A DNA stretch of 64,000 bases from Mannheimia granulomatis. GTDB taxonomy: Bacteria; Pseudomonadota; Gammaproteobacteria; Enterobacterales; Pasteurellaceae. The stretch spans positions 992,001 through 1,056,000 of the forward strand of contig NZ_CP015030.1 of the NCBI RefSeq assembly GCF_011455695.1. The letters run 5' to 3'. Below the pieces are notes generated by a model, which saw only the letters and a list, made by a program, of their open reading frames with translations, had not been told where the DNA came from and did no database searches. A program made the translations under genes and the position numbers. Shown piece by piece: positions 20,615 through 32,910 of this stretch (positions are counted from its first letter, which is position 1; every line of letters begins with the position of its first letter).

Positions 20615-22444
20615 ATGACAACTGAATCTTTAACATTTGCCGATTTAGGCTTACCTCAACCTATCCTTGATGCAGTAAATGAGATGGGGTTTGTAACACC
20701 CTCTCCTATCCAACAAGAATGTATCCCTCACTTACTCGCCGGCCGTGATGTTCTCGGTATGGCACAAACAGGTAGCGGTAAAACAGCAGCTTTCTCACTA
20801 CCTTTACTCGCTCAAATTGATCCTTCTCAACGCCATCCACAAATGTTGGTAATGGCTCCAACTCGTGAACTAGCTATCCAAGTAGCTGATGCTTGCGAAC
20901 AATTTAGCAAAAACATGAAAGGCATACGTGTTGTAACCGTTTACGGTGGACAGCGTTACGACATTCAATTACGAGCTTTAAAACAGGGCTCACAAGTGGT
21001 TGTCGGCACACCTGGTCGTATTCTTGACCATATTCGTCGTGGTACTTTAGACTTATCCGAACTAAAATTTATCGTGTTAGATGAAGCCGATGAAATGCTC
21101 CGTATGGGCTTTATTGATGATGTTGAAACCGTTATGGCAGAATTACCAGAAAATCACCAAACGGCGTTATTCTCAGCAACAATGCCGGAACCGATTCGCC
21201 GTATTACCCGCCGCTTTATGAAAGATCCGCAAGAGGTTAAAATTAAGGCGACAGAACGCTCTGCTCCAGATATCGAACAAAGCTACTGGTTAGTTAACGG
21301 TTTCCGTAAAAATGATGCGTTATTACGTTTCTTAGAAGTGGAAGAATTTGACGCAGCCATCATATTCACCCGAACCAAAACAGGCACAATTGATATTACC
21401 GAATTATGCGAGCGTAATGGCTATCGTACTGCAGCGTTAAATGGTGATATGACCCAACAAGCTCGTGAACAAACTTTAGAAAAATTACGCTCAGGGCGTT
21501 TAGACATTTTGGTTGCGACCGATGTTGCTGCCCGTGGTATTGATATTGAACGTATCAGCCTAGTTGTAAACTATGATATTCCGTTAGAAGAAGAATCTTA
21601 TGTTCACCGTATTGGTCGTACCGGTCGTGCCGGTCGTTCAGGTCGTGCATTATTATTCGTTGAGCCACGTGAGCGTCGTTTGCTACGTAATATCGAAAAT
21701 CTCATCAAAAAACCAATTGAAGAAGTGGCTATTCCAAACCACGAAATTTTAATGGAAAAACGCCGTGAAAAATTCAAAGCACGTATTTCTAAGCAATTAG
21801 AACACCATGATTTAGAAAAATATCGTGAGTTATTGGAAGATTTATTTACCGCCGATCAAGATCATGAAGAACTGGCAGCGGCAATGATGATGTTACTACA
21901 AGAAAAACAAAAATTAATTCTTCCACCAGACCCTGTAGTCCGCGCTGCACGTTCAGAACGTGGACGCGATCGTAACGATAGAAACGACCGCCGTAATGGT
22001 CGTGAACATCGTGAAAATAACGGTGTTGCGATGGATTTATACCGTATTGAACTGGGTCGTGAAGATGGTGTAGAAGTTCGCCATATTGTAGGCGCAATTG
22101 CTAACGAAGGCGATATCAGCAGCCGCTATATTGGCCATATTAAACTCTATGATACCTACTCAACCATTGAATTACCACAAGGTATGCCAAATCACTTAGT
22201 TCAACATTTCGCTCACAAAGCGCGCGTGTTGAATAAACAAATGCAGATGTCACTTATCGGCACTACAAACAGCGGTAATGAGCATCCGTATGATGCTCGT
22301 GGTCGTCGTGGTGGCGAGCGTAGAGGTGATCGTAATGAGCGTGGCGGCCGCCGTGATTCAAGAGATAATGGCTTCAATAAAGATCGTAAAGGCGGTTTTA
22401 AAGAGAAACGCTTTAATGATAAAGGTCGCTCTCGCCGTGACTAA
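20615..22444 (+). CDS. deaD: ATP-dependent RNA helicase DeaD (CsdA)
   Basis: A 609-aa DEAD-box helicase for ribosome assembly and mRNA unwinding, particularly in the cold. Motifs in order: Q motif (SPIQQECIP), [15 protein letters not shown] (near residue 155), [19 protein letters not shown]. It also has the DbpA-like RNA-binding domain ([20 protein letters not shown]) and an Arg/Gly-rich tail ([17 protein letters not shown]), both typical of DeaD and not of RhlE or SrmB. Confidence 0.95.
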   Translation: MTTESLTFADLGLPQPILDAVNEMGFVTPSPIQQECIPHLLAGRDVLGMAQTGSGKTAAFSLPLLAQIDPSQRHPQMLVMAPTRELAIQVADACEQFSKNMKGIRVVTVYGGQRYDIQLRALKQGSQVVVGTPGRILDHIRRGTLDLSELKFIVLDEADEMLRMGFIDDVETVMAELPENHQTALFSATMPEPIRRITRRFMKDPQEVKIKATERSAPDIEQSYWLVNGFRKNDALLRFLEVEEFDAAIIFTRTKTGTIDITELCERNGYRTAALNGDMTQQAREQTLEKLRSGRLDILVATDVAARGIDIERISLVVNYDIPLEEESYVHRIGRTGRAGRSGRALLFVEPRERRLLRNIENLIKKPIEEVAIPNHEILMEKRREKFKARISKQLEHHDLEKYRELLEDLFTADQDHEELAAAMMMLLQEKQKLILPPDPVVRAARSERGRDRNDRNDRRNGREHRENNGVAMDLYRIELGREDGVEVRHIVGAIANEGDISSRYIGHIKLYDTYSTIELPQGMPNHLVQHFAHKARVLNKQMQMSLIGTTNSGNEHPYDARGRRGGERRGDRNERGGRRDSRDNGFNKDRKGGFKEKRFNDKGRSRRD

Positions 22445-22460
22445 ATAGCCGCAAATCATA

Positions 22461-22485
22461 ATGCCCCATCCGTTGGGGCATTTTA
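22461..22485 (+). terminator. Terminator after deaD
   Basis: ATGCCCCA-TCCG-TTGGGGCAT, a GC-rich stem followed by TTTT. Confidence 0.85.
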
Positions 22486-22518
22486 CTAGCGGTCAAAAAA
22501 ATTTTATTTTTTGCAACT

Positions 22519-23037
22519 ATGTTTATCAAACCTACTCAAACAACTTGCCGAACTGATGTTTCCGAGCAAGATATCGCTTTTATGCAATATGCATTAGATT
22601 TAGCTGATTTAGCCGAAGCCAAAGGAGAGATACCCGTTGGTGCGGTGTTGGTCGATAAAAATCACAATATTATCGGCAGAGGTTGGAATCAGACTATCCA
22701 ACTTTGCGACCCGTCTGCTCACGCTGAAATGCAAGCCATCCGTCAAGCCGGGCAAACCTTAGAAAATTATCGCCTGCTAAATTGCACTCTTTATGTGACT
22801 CTTGAACCTTGCCCTATGTGTGCCGGGGCAATTTTACACAGCCGTATTGGTCGTTTGGTCTTTGGGGCCAGTGACTATAAAACAGGGGCTGTAGGTTCCC
22901 GCTATCATTTATTTGAAGATTATAAAATGAATCATTTTTTAGAGATTCAGGGTAATGTGCTTGGTAAAGAATGTAGCCAAAAAATCAGCAATTTTTTCAA
23001 AAAACGTCGTTTGGAACAAAAATCAAAAGCCTTATAA
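22519..23037 (+). CDS. tadA: tRNA-specific adenosine deaminase TadA
   Basis: A 172-aa zinc deaminase that converts A34 to inosine in tRNA-Arg(ACG). Zinc and catalytic motifs: HAE (SAHAEMQAIRQAG near 73) and PCPMC (LEPCPMCAGAIL near 98). Length agrees with E. coli TadA (167 aa). The Cys/His pattern and FGASDYKTGAVGS identify TadA rather than a free-nucleoside deaminase. Confidence 0.93.
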   Translation: MFIKPTQTTCRTDVSEQDIAFMQYALDLADLAEAKGEIPVGAVLVDKNHNIIGRGWNQTIQLCDPSAHAEMQAIRQAGQTLENYRLLNCTLYVTLEPCPMCAGAILHSRIGRLVFGASDYKTGAVGSRYHLFEDYKMNHFLEIQGNVLGKECSQKISNFFKKRRLEQKSKAL

Positions 23038-23051
23038 AAAACAACTAAAAC

Positions 23052-23089
23052 AAAAAAGCATAGTAAATTTTCATTTACTATGCTTTTCA
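23052..23089. terminator. Bidirectional terminator between tadA and mltB
   Basis: AAAAGCATAGTAAA and TTTACTATGCTTTT form a 14-bp stem between convergent genes. Confidence 0.85.
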
Positions 23090-23105
23090 TTTATTCACTT
23101 TTAGC

Positions 23106-24197
23106 TTATTGCCCAACGGCGGATAAAATTCTATCTGCAAATTTACCGATGCTGATACCAAAATTGTTGGATTTATTCCAATCCATCAACGTACGGAAAT
23201 TATTTGACACCAAAAATGCTCGTCCGGCTTCCTTATCAGGGCGAATCAGCCATAATTTATGGCCATTAAGCTTAGCTAATTTTGCCGATTCTTGCCCATT
23301 CGGATAAGCCAAATAAACACCTAAACCTTGCCATTCACCTAAAGTTTTCGCTTTCTTGGATTCAATACCGGAAAAACTTAGATCCATTGGGGCAGATAAT
23401 TTCACCTCAACACCCCAAGGTAATTGATTGTCCCAACCAACAGTGGAAAGATATTTAGCAATAGATGCAAAGGCATCTGCTTCATTATCCCAAATATCTT
23501 TTTTGCCATCAGAGTCACCATCTGCCGCATAAGTGAGATAAGAGCTTGGCATAAATTGGGTTTGCCCCATTGCTCCAGCCCAAGACCCCAATAATTCGTA
23601 ACGCTTAATCGTTCCATCATCAAGCATCTTCATTGCGTTTACAAATTCTTTGGTGAATAACGTTTCACGCCGGCCATCAAATGCTAGAGTTGCTAAAACA
23701 GAAAGCACATCAAAATCCCCTTGATAACGACCAAAGCTGCTCTCCATACCCCATAACGCCATAATGTATTCTTTCTGAACACCATATTTTTGGCTTGCAC
23801 GGGTTAACGGTGCATTATATTCATACCAACGCTCTGCCGCCTGATCCACTTTCGTTTGAGTTAACACTTTATTTAAGTAATTAGTTACCCCATTTGGATT
23901 AGCTAGAGGCAATGGTGAGTTTGGATCACGTTTGCGAGCAGATTGCTGTTTATCTAACTGGATGGCTCGTGCATTATAATTAATAAATTTTTGAGCATTT
24001 AAAGTTTTTGCCGATACACCCGCGCCAGCGGCTTTCTGTTTCAAGAAATGTACATAGTCATTAAAATTATTCACAGAGCGTGATTTAGTGTATTTGGCAT
24101 CCAAATCTAAAGTTGAATAGCTGCCTTTATCATTAGAGCACCCTGCCAAAGCAAAGGTTATGATCGTTAACGGCAAAGTAAAAATTTTCAATTTCAT
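23106..24197 (-). CDS. mltB: Membrane-bound lytic murein transglycosylase B
   Basis: The 363-aa lipoprotein cleaves the peptidoglycan glycan strand, leaving 1,6-anhydro-MurNAc ends. Lipobox LAGC lies at residues 17-20. The catalytic Glu sits in ALWGMESSFGRYQGDFDV (near 147), and GAMGQTQFMPSSYL (near 207) is the conserved substrate-groove motif of the family. The start is 3 bp after the truB stop, so it may be the tail gene of the metY-rimP-...-truB operon. Confidence 0.9.
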   Translation of the reverse strand: MKLKIFTLPLTIITFALAGCSNDKGSYSTLDLDAKYTKSRSVNNFNDYVHFLKQKAAGAGVSAKTLNAQKFINYNARAIQLDKQQSARKRDPNSPLPLANPNGVTNYLNKVLTQTKVDQAAERWYEYNAPLTRASQKYGVQKEYIMALWGMESSFGRYQGDFDVLSVLATLAFDGRRETLFTKEFVNAMKMLDDGTIKRYELLGSWAGAMGQTQFMPSSYLTYAADGDSDGKKDIWDNEADAFASIAKYLSTVGWDNQLPWGVEVKLSAPMDLSFSGIESKKAKTLGEWQGLGVYLAYPNGQESAKLAKLNGHKLWLIRPDKEAGRAFLVSNNFRTLMDWNKSNNFGISIGKFADRILSAVGQ

Positions 24198-24200
24198 CTT

Positions 24201-25124
24201 CTATTCTGCTAAATTAATCATTCGGTTAGGGCGAATCACATTATCATCGGTGATTTCTGCCACTCCTAAAAACTGTCCATTATCTGAAAACAGACGTACT
24301 AAGCCATAAATCTTATTTGGGTTTTCGTATTTAACTCTTTGACCGAAACCCACCGCTTTAGTTTGCTCGGCAGTCAAATTTATTTTAGCGACATTTGCCA
24401 CTGCTGTATCTAGTGGCAACAGATAACTATCTAGCTCTTCAAGCGGTCGATTTTCAGCAATTTTTTGCAAATTTTCAAAGCTCATCATCGCCTCAATTGG
24501 GTAACTTGCAACTGCCGTGCGACGTAACATTGTTACGTGTGCTCCGCAGCCAAGTGCTTCACCTAAGTCATCCACCAAAGTGCGAATATAAGTTCCCTTA
24601 GAGCAATGGACTTCAAGAGTTAAATAAGGGGCTTGATACTCAATAAAATTTAACTCAAAAATAGTAATCGGGCGGGCCTCACGATCAACAGTAATCCCCG
24701 CTCGGGCGTACTCATACAACGGCTTACCATTATGTTTTAATGCGGAAAACATCGTTGGAACTTGTAAAATATCACCGCGAAACGGCTCTAAATGAGCTAG
24801 AATTTCCGCTTCTGTTACATTTACGGTTTTGCTTTCCACTACTTGTCCTTCAGCATCAGAAGTATCAGTACGTTCACCTAATTTTGCAGTTACTAAATAA
24901 CGTTTATCAGAATCTAATAAAAATTGTGAAAACTTGGTTGCCTCTCCTAAGCAAATTGGAAGCATACCCGTTGCTAAAGGATCTAAAGCGCCTGTGTGTC
25001 CGGCTTTGTTTGCTTGGAAAATCCGCTTTACTTTTTGCAATACATCATTAGATGACACACCTTGTGGCTTATCTAATAGGAAAACACCATGCACATCACG
25101 CCCACGTTTACGAGGTCTAGACAC
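24201..25124 (-). CDS. truB: tRNA pseudouridine(55) synthase TruB
   Basis: A 307-aa synthase forming pseudouridine 55 in the tRNA T-loop. The catalytic aspartate is D48 in [15 protein letters not shown], and [12 protein letters not shown] (near 184) is the second conserved family motif. It sits in the conserved order infB-rbfA-truB with 2 bp from rbfA. Confidence 0.96.
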   Translation of the reverse strand: MSRPRKRGRDVHGVFLLDKPQGVSSNDVLQKVKRIFQANKAGHTGALDPLATGMLPICLGEATKFSQFLLDSDKRYLVTAKLGERTDTSDAEGQVVESKTVNVTEAEILAHLEPFRGDILQVPTMFSALKHNGKPLYEYARAGITVDREARPITIFELNFIEYQAPYLTLEVHCSKGTYIRTLVDDLGEALGCGAHVTMLRRTAVASYPIEAMMSFENLQKIAENRPLEELDSYLLPLDTAVANVAKINLTAEQTKAVGFGQRVKYENPNKIYGLVRLFSDNGQFLGVAEITDDNVIRPNRMINLAE

Positions 25125-25126
25125 TA

Positions 25127-25507
25127 TTAGTCCTCTCTATGCTTTTCTTCATCATTTTTGATGACATTAGAGACTAGGTTAGACATACGCATGCCCTCTA
25201 CCAAAGATTCATCGTAAATAAAGCGCAATTCAGGCACAATACGCAAGCGCATAGCTTTACCGAGTAGAGTTCGAATATAAGGGCTTGCTTTTTCTAAACC
25301 TTGCATACCTTGTGCAATAGCCTCAGGATCGTTATCAAATAAGAAGGTTACAAATACTTTCGCGTAAGCTAAATCTCTTGATACTTCGACATCTGAAACG
25401 GTTACCATCCCTACACGAGGATCTTTGACTTCTCGCTGTAAAATAACTGCAATCTCTTTTTGTAATTCTTGTGCGACACGGTCGCTACGTTTAAATTCTC
25501 TAGACAT
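25127..25507 (-). CDS. rbfA: 30S ribosome-binding factor RbfA
   Basis: A 126-aa KH-like factor for 16S rRNA 5' end maturation and cold adaptation ([20 protein letters not shown] start; [20 protein letters not shown]). The ATG at 25507 is chosen because GGAGAAA precedes it; an upstream in-frame start at 25564 would add 19 residues without homology. It lies 124 bp after infB. Confidence 0.94.
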   Translation of the reverse strand: MSREFKRSDRVAQELQKEIAVILQREVKDPRVGMVTVSDVEVSRDLAYAKVFVTFLFDNDPEAIAQGMQGLEKASPYIRTLLGKAMRLRIVPELRFIYDESLVEGMRMSNLVSNVIKNDEEKHRED

Positions 25508-25631
25508 TTTTTCTCCAAAAAGTAGGGACGTACTATATACGCCCTTGAGGTTTCCTATTTGCAAATCTTAGCAAAAATTCAACCGCTTGCATACGCACAT
25601 AGTACGCCCCTACATTGAAATTGGCTTAATT

Positions 25632-28181
25632 TTAAATTGAGCGTTTAATCTCAACGATTTCAAACACCTCGATTTGGTCACCAACTTTTACATCATTATA
25701 GTTCTTAACGCCGATACCACATTCCATACCGTTACGCACTTCTGATACGTCATCTTTGAAACGGCGAAGTGATTCCAACTCACCTTCAAAGATAACCACA
25801 TTATCACGCAATACACGGATTGGGTTGTTACGTTTCACCATACCTTCTGTTACCATACAGCCTGCGATTGCCCCAAATTTAGGATGACGGAATACATCAC
25901 GTACTTCTGCCAAGCCAATAATTTCCTGTTTAAATTCAGGCTGTAACATACCACTCATTGCTGCTTTCACGTCATTTAACAATTCATAAATGATGGAATA
26001 GTAACGTAAATCAATGCTTTCTGTTTCAATAATACGACGAGCAGATGCATCTGCACGTACATTGAAACCAACCATAATAGCGTTAGAGGCTGCAGCTAAA
26101 GTCGCATCAGTTTCAGTAATACCACCTACACCTGAACCCACAATTTTTACTTTCACTTCAGATGTCGAAAGTTCCATTAATGATTGACTGATAGCTTCAA
26201 CAGAACCTTGTACGTCTGCTTTCACAATAATGTTCAACTCTGCTACATCACCCGCAGTCATGTTGCTAAACATATTTTCTAATTTCGCTTTTTGTTGACG
26301 AGCAAGTTTCACCTCACGGAATTTGCCTTGACGGTAAAGTGCTACCTCACGGGCTTTTTTCTCATCGCGCACAACTGTTGCTTCATCACCTGCTGCCGGT
26401 ACGCCCGAAAGACCTAACACTTCAACAGGAATCGACGGGCCTGCGGATTCAATATCTTTACCGTTTTCATCACGCATTGCACGTACACGACCGTATTCAA
26501 AACCACACAACACGATGTCGCCTTTGTTCAGTGTACCTGATTGAACAAGAATAGTTGCCACCGGGCCACGACCTTTATCTAGGTATGATTCAATTACCAC
26601 ACCGCTTGCCATACCATCTTTCACTGCAGTCAATTCAAGCACTTCTGATTGCAGGATAATCGCTTCTAACAAGTCATCAATACCCATACCTTTTTTCGCT
26701 GAAACTGGCACGAATTGTACATCACCACCGAATTTCTCGGAGATAACATCGTGTTGTAACAATTCTTGTTCTACACGGTCTGGGTTCGCCTCCGGTTTAT
26801 CAATTTTATTTACCGCAACAACTAATGGCGCGCCTGCCGCTTTTGCATGTTGGATCGCTTCAATAGTTTGTGGCATCACACCATCGTCCGCTGCAACTAC
26901 AAGAACGACGATGTCAGTCGCTTTGGCACCACGCGCACGCATAGACGTAAAGGCTGCGTGTCCTGGAGTGTCTAAGAAGGTGATCATCTTGCCATCATCG
27001 GTTTCTACATGGTATGCACCAATGTGCTGAGTAATACCACCCGCTTCGCCTGCCGCTACTTTTGCTTTACGAATATAGTCAAGTAATGAGGTTTTACCGT
27101 GGTCAACGTGCCCCATAATAGTAACAACCGGAGCTCGGGTTACTTTTTCTGCATCAGTATCACGGTCTTCCAATACCGCTTCTTCTAATTCATTTTCTTT
27201 ACGCAAAATAACTTTGTGGCCTAATTCTTCCGCCACTAATTGCGCTGTTTCTTGGTCGATAACTTGGTTAATCGTTACCATTTCACCCATTTTCATCATC
27301 ATCTTGATAATTTCAGTTGCTTTTACCGCCATTTTGTTAGCAAGTTCAGCAACCGTAATGGTTTCACCAATCACCACATCAGCTTTTACAACTTGTGCAG
27401 GTTTTGTAAAGGCTTGTTGTAAAGCAGCACCTTTTTTGCCATGCTTACCTTTGCCCTTAACTTCTTTTTGATTGCGGCGATCAGCATTACGTTCGTTTTT
27501 ATCATCTTCACGTCCGCCTTTTTTAGCCTTAGCTACGCCACCTTTATTATTACGCCCGCGATTTTCACTACGACGATCGTTATCTCTATCTGCTTCACGA
27601 GCGTAAGAGGAGGTGAAACGATCATCATCAAAATCTTCACTTGAGTTCTCACTTGACTCTTCACGTTCAATCTCAGCTAAACGACGGGCATTTTCTGCTG
27701 CACGTTTTGCTTCCATTTCTGCTTTTTGACGAGCCAGTTCTTCTTGTTTACGGCGTAATTCAGCTTCTTCTTTACGCTTCGCTTCTTTTTCAGGATCGAG
27801 TGCTTTTTCTTGTTTTGGCTGAGATTGCGCTACCGCTTTCGGCTTATCTTCTTTTGCCTTAGTATTTGGCATTACCGGTACAGGATGAGTTTTACTAGCG
27901 GTCGATTCTGCTGCTTTTTTTGCAGCTTCTTCTTGCTTCGCTTTTTCTTTAGCTTCTGCTTCAGCTTTTTCTTTGGCTAATTTCTCAGCTGCTTCTTTTT
28001 CCTCTCTTGCTTTTGCTGCAAGAGCTTCTCTTTCTGCTTTTTCTTGTAACGCTTTGGCATCAATTTTCGGTTTTTTCTCTTTTACTTCAACCGCTTTTAC
28101 TTTGCCGCTAGTTGTCGTAGCATTAACTTTACTCGCTTTACGAGCACCACCAAGCGAAAGTGTTTTTTTCTCTTCAGTCAT
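25632..28181 (-). CDS. infB: Translation initiation factor IF-2
   Basis: An 849-aa GTPase that places initiator tRNA on the 30S subunit. The first ~300 residues are a low-complexity Lys/Glu/Ala-rich region. G domain motifs: [10 protein letters not shown] (G1), DTPGHAAF (G3) and NKIDKPEA (G4). The fMet-tRNA-binding C2 domain is at the end. Preceded by nusA (23 bp) and followed by rbfA, in an operon headed by an initiator tRNA gene. Confidence 0.97.
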   Translation of the reverse strand: MTEEKKTLSLGGARKASKVNATTTSGKVKAVEVKEKKPKIDAKALQEKAEREALAAKAREEKEAAEKLAKEKAEAEAKEKAKQEEAAKKAAESTASKTHPVPVMPNTKAKEDKPKAVAQSQPKQEKALDPEKEAKRKEEAELRRKQEELARQKAEMEAKRAAENARRLAEIEREESSENSSEDFDDDRFTSSYAREADRDNDRRSENRGRNNKGGVAKAKKGGREDDKNERNADRRNQKEVKGKGKHGKKGAALQQAFTKPAQVVKADVVIGETITVAELANKMAVKATEIIKMMMKMGEMVTINQVIDQETAQLVAEELGHKVILRKENELEEAVLEDRDTDAEKVTRAPVVTIMGHVDHGKTSLLDYIRKAKVAAGEAGGITQHIGAYHVETDDGKMITFLDTPGHAAFTSMRARGAKATDIVVLVVAADDGVMPQTIEAIQHAKAAGAPLVVAVNKIDKPEANPDRVEQELLQHDVISEKFGGDVQFVPVSAKKGMGIDDLLEAIILQSEVLELTAVKDGMASGVVIESYLDKGRGPVATILVQSGTLNKGDIVLCGFEYGRVRAMRDENGKDIESAGPSIPVEVLGLSGVPAAGDEATVVRDEKKAREVALYRQGKFREVKLARQQKAKLENMFSNMTAGDVAELNIIVKADVQGSVEAISQSLMELSTSEVKVKIVGSGVGGITETDATLAAASNAIMVGFNVRADASARRIIETESIDLRYYSIIYELLNDVKAAMSGMLQPEFKQEIIGLAEVRDVFRHPKFGAIAGCMVTEGMVKRNNPIRVLRDNVVIFEGELESLRRFKDDVSEVRNGMECGIGVKNYNDVKVGDQIEVFEIVEIKRSI

Positions 28182-28204
28182 TTTTTTATCCTCTTTGCCT
28201 GTGA

Positions 28205-29701
28205 TTAGTTAAACCAACAAATTTGACGGGCAGCCATAATGAGCTCGCCTGCTTTCTCTGCCGATAACTCTTCAATATCTGCTAAATCATCTACGCCTTG
28301 TTCAGCAAGATCTTCAAGGGTTGTAATTTGTTTCTCGGCTAATTTAAATGCAATATGGCGCTCCATTCCTTCAAGAGCTAACAGCCTCTCTTCAATTTGG
28401 GCTGATTTTAAAGCTTGTTCTTCTGCTAATGCTTTCTTCGTAATCGCATTTTTAGCACGTGATTGTAGCTCTTCAACTAAATCTTCATCTTCTAATCCAT
28501 CAATTGCAGTTAATGTACTTACCGGTACATAAGCAACAGCTTCTAATGAAGTAAAGCCTTCTTCAATCAATACTTGAGCAAATTCTTCATCAATTTCTAA
28601 CGCAGAGGTTAATAAATTGATGACTTTGCCATCTTCCTCTTCATTTTTCTTGGTTAGCTCTTCAACCGTCATCACATTTAAGGTCCAACCGGTTAATTGC
28701 GTAGCTAAACGGACATTTTGTCCATTGCGCCCGATAGCTTGTGCTAAATTTTTAGATTCAACAGCAATATCCATAGAGTGAGCTTCATCATTAATTACAA
28801 TAGAACTAACATCTGCCGGCGCCATCGCATTGATCACAAATTGTGCTGGGTTATCATCCCAAAGCACGATATCTACGCGTTCACCACCTAATTCGCTGCT
28901 GATAGCTTGCACACGTGCACCACGCATACCAACGCAAGCACCAACCGGATCGATACGTTTATCATGAGTTTTTACTGCGATTTTGGCACGAGAACCTGCA
29001 TCACGAGCAGCGCCTTTGATTTCAATTACTTCTTCACCAATTTCCGGTACTTCTAACTTAAATAATTCTTCAAGCATAACCGATTTTGCACGGGTAACAA
29101 ATAATTGAGGACCTTTTGATTCAGGTTTGATCTCATATAATACACCGCGCACGCGGTCGCCCGGGCGGAAATTCTCACGTGGAATCATATCTTCACGAAC
29201 AATCACCGCTTCGCCTTTGATATCTTCCGATTTTCCTACTAACTCAAGGAAAATATTATCACGAGTCACTTTTTTAACTGTTGCAATAATAATCTTACCT
29301 AAATCGGCACGGAATTCATCAATGATTTTAGTTTTCTCTGCTTCACGGATTTTTGTTTTGATCACTTGACCAAAGGTCTGAATAGCAACTCGACCAAATT
29401 CGATAGATTCAACTTCATCTTCAATGAAATCACCTAATTGTACATTAGGATCTTCAAACTGCGCAGCCTCTAAACTGATCTCACGCGTCATATTATTGAC
29501 ATTCTCAACAACAGCCCAACGACGGAATGTTTGGAAATCACCGGTTTTACGGTCAACAACAACGCGAACATCAATATCTAAATCGCGACTTTTTTTAGTT
29601 GCAATTGTCAATGCTGTTTCTAAAGCTTCAAAAATGGCTTCTTTTGGTAATTGTTTCTCGTTTGATACTGCTTCTGCAGCTAATAAAATCTCTTTACTCA
29701 T
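28205..29701 (-). CDS. nusA: Transcription termination/antitermination protein NusA
   Basis: A 498-aa RNA polymerase-associated factor. Domains: N-terminal polymerase-binding region, S1 (near 135-200), two KH domains ([20 protein letters not shown] near 243; [19 protein letters not shown] near 317) and two C-terminal acidic repeats with helix-hairpin-helix character. Length matches E. coli NusA (495 aa). It lies between rimP and infB. Confidence 0.97.
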   Translation of the reverse strand: MSKEILLAAEAVSNEKQLPKEAIFEALETALTIATKKSRDLDIDVRVVVDRKTGDFQTFRRWAVVENVNNMTREISLEAAQFEDPNVQLGDFIEDEVESIEFGRVAIQTFGQVIKTKIREAEKTKIIDEFRADLGKIIIATVKKVTRDNIFLELVGKSEDIKGEAVIVREDMIPRENFRPGDRVRGVLYEIKPESKGPQLFVTRAKSVMLEELFKLEVPEIGEEVIEIKGAARDAGSRAKIAVKTHDKRIDPVGACVGMRGARVQAISSELGGERVDIVLWDDNPAQFVINAMAPADVSSIVINDEAHSMDIAVESKNLAQAIGRNGQNVRLATQLTGWTLNVMTVEELTKKNEEEDGKVINLLTSALEIDEEFAQVLIEEGFTSLEAVAYVPVSTLTAIDGLEDEDLVEELQSRAKNAITKKALAEEQALKSAQIEERLLALEGMERHIAFKLAEKQITTLEDLAEQGVDDLADIEELSAEKAGELIMAARQICWFN

Positions 29702-29721
29702 TGTTAGTTTGCCTTATTAAT

Positions 29722-30183
29722 TTAAAAATTAAAAACGGGGACTAAATTCGCTTTTTGAATGTTACCGAATGCGAATTGGCGATCTTCATTTTCTACAGTT
29801 AAGGTAATTAAATCACCATCGACTTCTCTAATCTTGCCTTGCCATTTACGGCGATCGAACATCGGAATTCGCAAATGAATCACCACATCACGTCCGATAA
29901 AACGCTCATAATGGGCTGTAGTAAATAATGGACGGTCTAGCCCTGGTGAAGAAACCTCTAGGTTATATTTATCTGCAATAGGATCTTCAACATCAAAAAT
30001 CGCGCTTACTTGACGGCTCACATCGCTACAATCATCAATCGTTACGCCACCTTCTTTATCAATATACAGGCGAACCGTTAAAAAACGCCCTGCTCGTTGG
30101 CATTCAATGCCAACTAACTCAAAACCTAATGCTTCGATTGAATCTAACACTAAATCTTCTAATTTTTGCTCTAATGTTGCCAA
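29722..30183 (-). CDS. rimP: Ribosome maturation factor RimP
   Basis: A 153-aa factor for 30S maturation. The conserved block [20 protein letters not shown] (near 82) and the N-terminal [17 protein letters not shown] are as in E. coli RimP/YhbC. It is the first protein gene of the nusA-infB operon and lies 20 bp before nusA. Confidence 0.95.
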   Translation of the reverse strand: MATLEQKLEDLVLDSIEALGFELVGIECQRAGRFLTVRLYIDKEGGVTIDDCSDVSRQVSAIFDVEDPIADKYNLEVSSPGLDRPLFTTAHYERFIGRDVVIHLRIPMFDRRKWQGKIREVDGDLITLTVENEDRQFAFGNIQKANLVPVFNF

Positions 30184-30199
30184 TTAAAACTCTCCAAAT

Positions 30200-30300
30200 A
30201 CAAAAAAAGCCGGTATATTACCAGCTCTTGATACGTTAAATCTGTACCAATTTCCGCAAAAAAGCCCCAGACGGGAAACCGTGGGGCTTTAAGCGATTTG
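30200..30300 (-). terminator. Terminator/attenuator between metY and rimP
   Basis: On the minus strand AAAGCCCCACGGT and the complementary CGTCTGGGGCTTTTTT (about 30262-30293) form a GC-rich stem with a T6 run, between the tRNA gene and rimP. It would end most tRNA transcripts while letting some polymerase through to rimP-nusA-infB. Confidence 0.75.
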
Positions 30301-30429
30301 TTTCTCGGTGAGAAAAAACATTTAACCGTAACAAGCGGTCTGTTTTATGATTTTTTTGCAATTGCAAAATTTATCATACACCCTATAAAACAAAACTCAC
30401 AACTTTAACCAAAGCTGTGAGCTTAAAAC

Positions 30430-30506
<77 letters not shown>

Positions 30507-30555
30507 TCTGATGGGCTGTATTATAGATACTTCACTCAATAATGCAAGCACTTTT

Positions 30556-32700
30556 TTAATATTTTTGCTCTAACTCCTCTTTATAGAACATTTTTAAGCC
30601 ATTTTTAGTAGAGGAATCTGAAGTATAGAGCATTTGGTAATAGTAGTCATAGGCTAACACATTTTGTACATAACCACGGGTTTCATAAAAAGGTATAGTC
30701 GCAATAAATTCATCCATGGCTAATTTACCATTAGCACGTTTTAACCATTGTTCGACTCTTCCTGCTCCCGCGTTATAAGCTGCAGCAATTAAAATACGAT
30801 TATTTAGGTATTTCTCGTTTAATTCCGACAAATGGGTTGTCCCTAGCATTATATTGTTAAACGGTCTAAATAAATCACCATCACCTTTAAACGGCAAACC
30901 GTTGTCTTTTGCCGTTTTTTCTGCTGTAGCCGGCAACATTTGCATTAGACCTCTCGCATTAGCATGTGATCTCGCCTGAAAATTCCAAGCACTTTCCTGA
31001 CGGGCTATTGCTTGGGCAAAGGTTTTACTGATTTTTTTATCTGCTAATGTCAAATCATACCAATCTGAATATGCATTAGGTAATCTTAAATCAATATTAT
31101 CAAATGCCTTTATTTGAATTGTTCCTTCTACCGCCAAATCATACCAATTTTGAGCTGAAGCATATTTAATTACCGATAACTGTTGTGACTGAGTTGAAAG
31201 ACTTTTAATAAAGTAAGTCCAAATATTTCTTGCCTGCTCAAAGCGCTCTAATTGGCGTAATTCTCTTATCCTCTCAAATTCCGGTTGATATAACTCAAGC
31301 TCTGCTGAAGTTAAATTCGGTGTATCTATAATAGGAAATCGATAGACAATCCCTAGCTGCTGAGCCGCAAGCATAGGATAAAAACCACGTTCTTGAGCTA
31401 ACGTTTCAAATATTGACTTACGTTTAACTTCATTTTTCTCCGTTTTCGCCAACCAATAACGCCATTCAGGTTTTGCTTTACCTTCATTTGAAAGCACAGA
31501 TAACCACTCAGTTAAATCAGAGTGTTGCCAAATTGCCATACGCAAGCGGCGTTCGGTTAAACTATCAACATTTAAGGTTTTAATCTGTTCATCTCGCCAT
31601 AACTGAAAAGTTGGCTCTACATTATCAAATAATCGACTAATAAATGCAGTTTTCCATTCTTTGATTTCGGCTTCTGTAAGCTGATATTTTTCTGCCCATG
31701 CCTGATATGCTTCAAATGTTGGATTTTCTAACTTTTCAGAGAGCGTTTTTATATATTTAGGAAATAGCTGCAAAATTACCGCTTTATTTTCTGCACGGGC
31801 AGCAACCTCAAGCGGTTGATTTTCAATAAATTTTTGCAAATCTTGAGGATTATTGGCAATAGAAGAAACTTCGTTTAACCACGCTTTTAAATTTCCATCC
31901 GTGCTATTCATTGCCAAATTCGCAATTTCAGCATTCGCACTTTGTTTGATTAATTCAATTGCTTTCAAACGTACTTTTTCATCTGTTTTAAAACCCTGAT
32001 CTCGCCAATAGCTTTCTAAATTAGCACAATCAGAAGTTAATTTAGGCGTTGCAAACCACAGCTGTTCAAATTCATTTGCTAAAGCAAACAGCTCGCTATT
32101 TTTTGTATTTTTCTCAGTGACTTTGCTCACTTCAGGATTTATTTCTGCTTTGCTGGCAGCAAGTTCATAACGAGCTGACAGTAAACGACACTGGTCAGCC
32201 AGACTGATGGGCTTTACACTCTTAGCATATTCCACCAGCTCATCAAAGTTTTGTTGCTGATACAGCAGCTCAAATCTAAGTTGCTGTAATGTTTTTTGAT
32301 AGACCGAATTAGGATATTTATGTATAAATGCATGAATATCACTCTCTTTTGCCTGTTTTAACGTTATTTTAGCATTCAATAACGCCCAATTTGCCTCCAT
32401 TTCCAATGGATAGCCGGATAATGTTGCCAATAATCGCTGAATAATTTGCTCACCAGAGGCAGATAAATTTTTTTGCAGTACAGCATTCTCAATTAAATAA
32501 TTAAGTTGTTGAAAATTTTCTCTCTGTTTAAGGCGTAACTGCTTCGCATGTTCTATTTCTTTTTGATAAACTGCCAGCCAATCTGTTTTTAATTGTGCTA
32601 ATTCTTTTTCATTATACGTTTTAACAGACTCTCTACCTGCTTCTAATGCCCATCCATAACTACTTGCCAGCAATAATGCTAGTGCTGTTTTTTTCCACAT
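30556..32700 (-). CDS. slt: Soluble lytic murein transglycosylase (Slt)
   Basis: A 714-aa periplasmic exo-lytic transglycosylase. It has a cleavable signal peptide (MWKKTALALLLASSYGWALEA), a long alpha-superhelical region and a C-terminal lysozyme-like domain with the catalytic Glu in ARQESAWNFQARSHANARG (near 568), plus GLMQMLPATA and AAYNAGAGRVEQWL. Larger than E. coli Slt70 (645 aa) but same architecture. Confidence 0.92.
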   Translation of the reverse strand: MWKKTALALLLASSYGWALEAGRESVKTYNEKELAQLKTDWLAVYQKEIEHAKQLRLKQRENFQQLNYLIENAVLQKNLSASGEQIIQRLLATLSGYPLEMEANWALLNAKITLKQAKESDIHAFIHKYPNSVYQKTLQQLRFELLYQQQNFDELVEYAKSVKPISLADQCRLLSARYELAASKAEINPEVSKVTEKNTKNSELFALANEFEQLWFATPKLTSDCANLESYWRDQGFKTDEKVRLKAIELIKQSANAEIANLAMNSTDGNLKAWLNEVSSIANNPQDLQKFIENQPLEVAARAENKAVILQLFPKYIKTLSEKLENPTFEAYQAWAEKYQLTEAEIKEWKTAFISRLFDNVEPTFQLWRDEQIKTLNVDSLTERRLRMAIWQHSDLTEWLSVLSNEGKAKPEWRYWLAKTEKNEVKRKSIFETLAQERGFYPMLAAQQLGIVYRFPIIDTPNLTSAELELYQPEFERIRELRQLERFEQARNIWTYFIKSLSTQSQQLSVIKYASAQNWYDLAVEGTIQIKAFDNIDLRLPNAYSDWYDLTLADKKISKTFAQAIARQESAWNFQARSHANARGLMQMLPATAEKTAKDNGLPFKGDGDLFRPFNNIMLGTTHLSELNEKYLNNRILIAAAYNAGAGRVEQWLKRANGKLAMDEFIATIPFYETRGYVQNVLAYDYYYQMLYTSDSSTKNGLKMFYKEELEQKY

Positions 32701-32831
32701 ATATGACTCCTCGTTACTTCGCTTTAGGCAGAAAAAAGATGACTAAGTTTCAAAATAATGTCATTTATCGACACTCAACTAGAAATCAAATTAAGCCATT
32801 TTGTATTTCGTTGCATAAATTTATAAAATTT

Positions 32832-32898
32832 GACCGCTTGTGATAATAAAAACGGTCTGTTTTGCAAAATATTTACAAAATCAGACCGCTTGTTTTCA
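32832..32898. repeat. Cluster of uptake signals between slt and dsbC
   Basis: Two USS complements (GACCGCTTGT near 32832, GACCGCTTG near 32884) flank AACGGTCTGTTTTGCAAAAT, making a stem with the second copy. It may terminate dsbC transcription on the minus strand. Confidence 0.5.
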
Positions 32899-32910
32899 AA
32901 TCAGTAATGC

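Noticed and set aside
27214-27862. Several + strand frames over infB
   Set aside because: Shadows of the low-complexity Lys/Ala/Glu region of IF-2.
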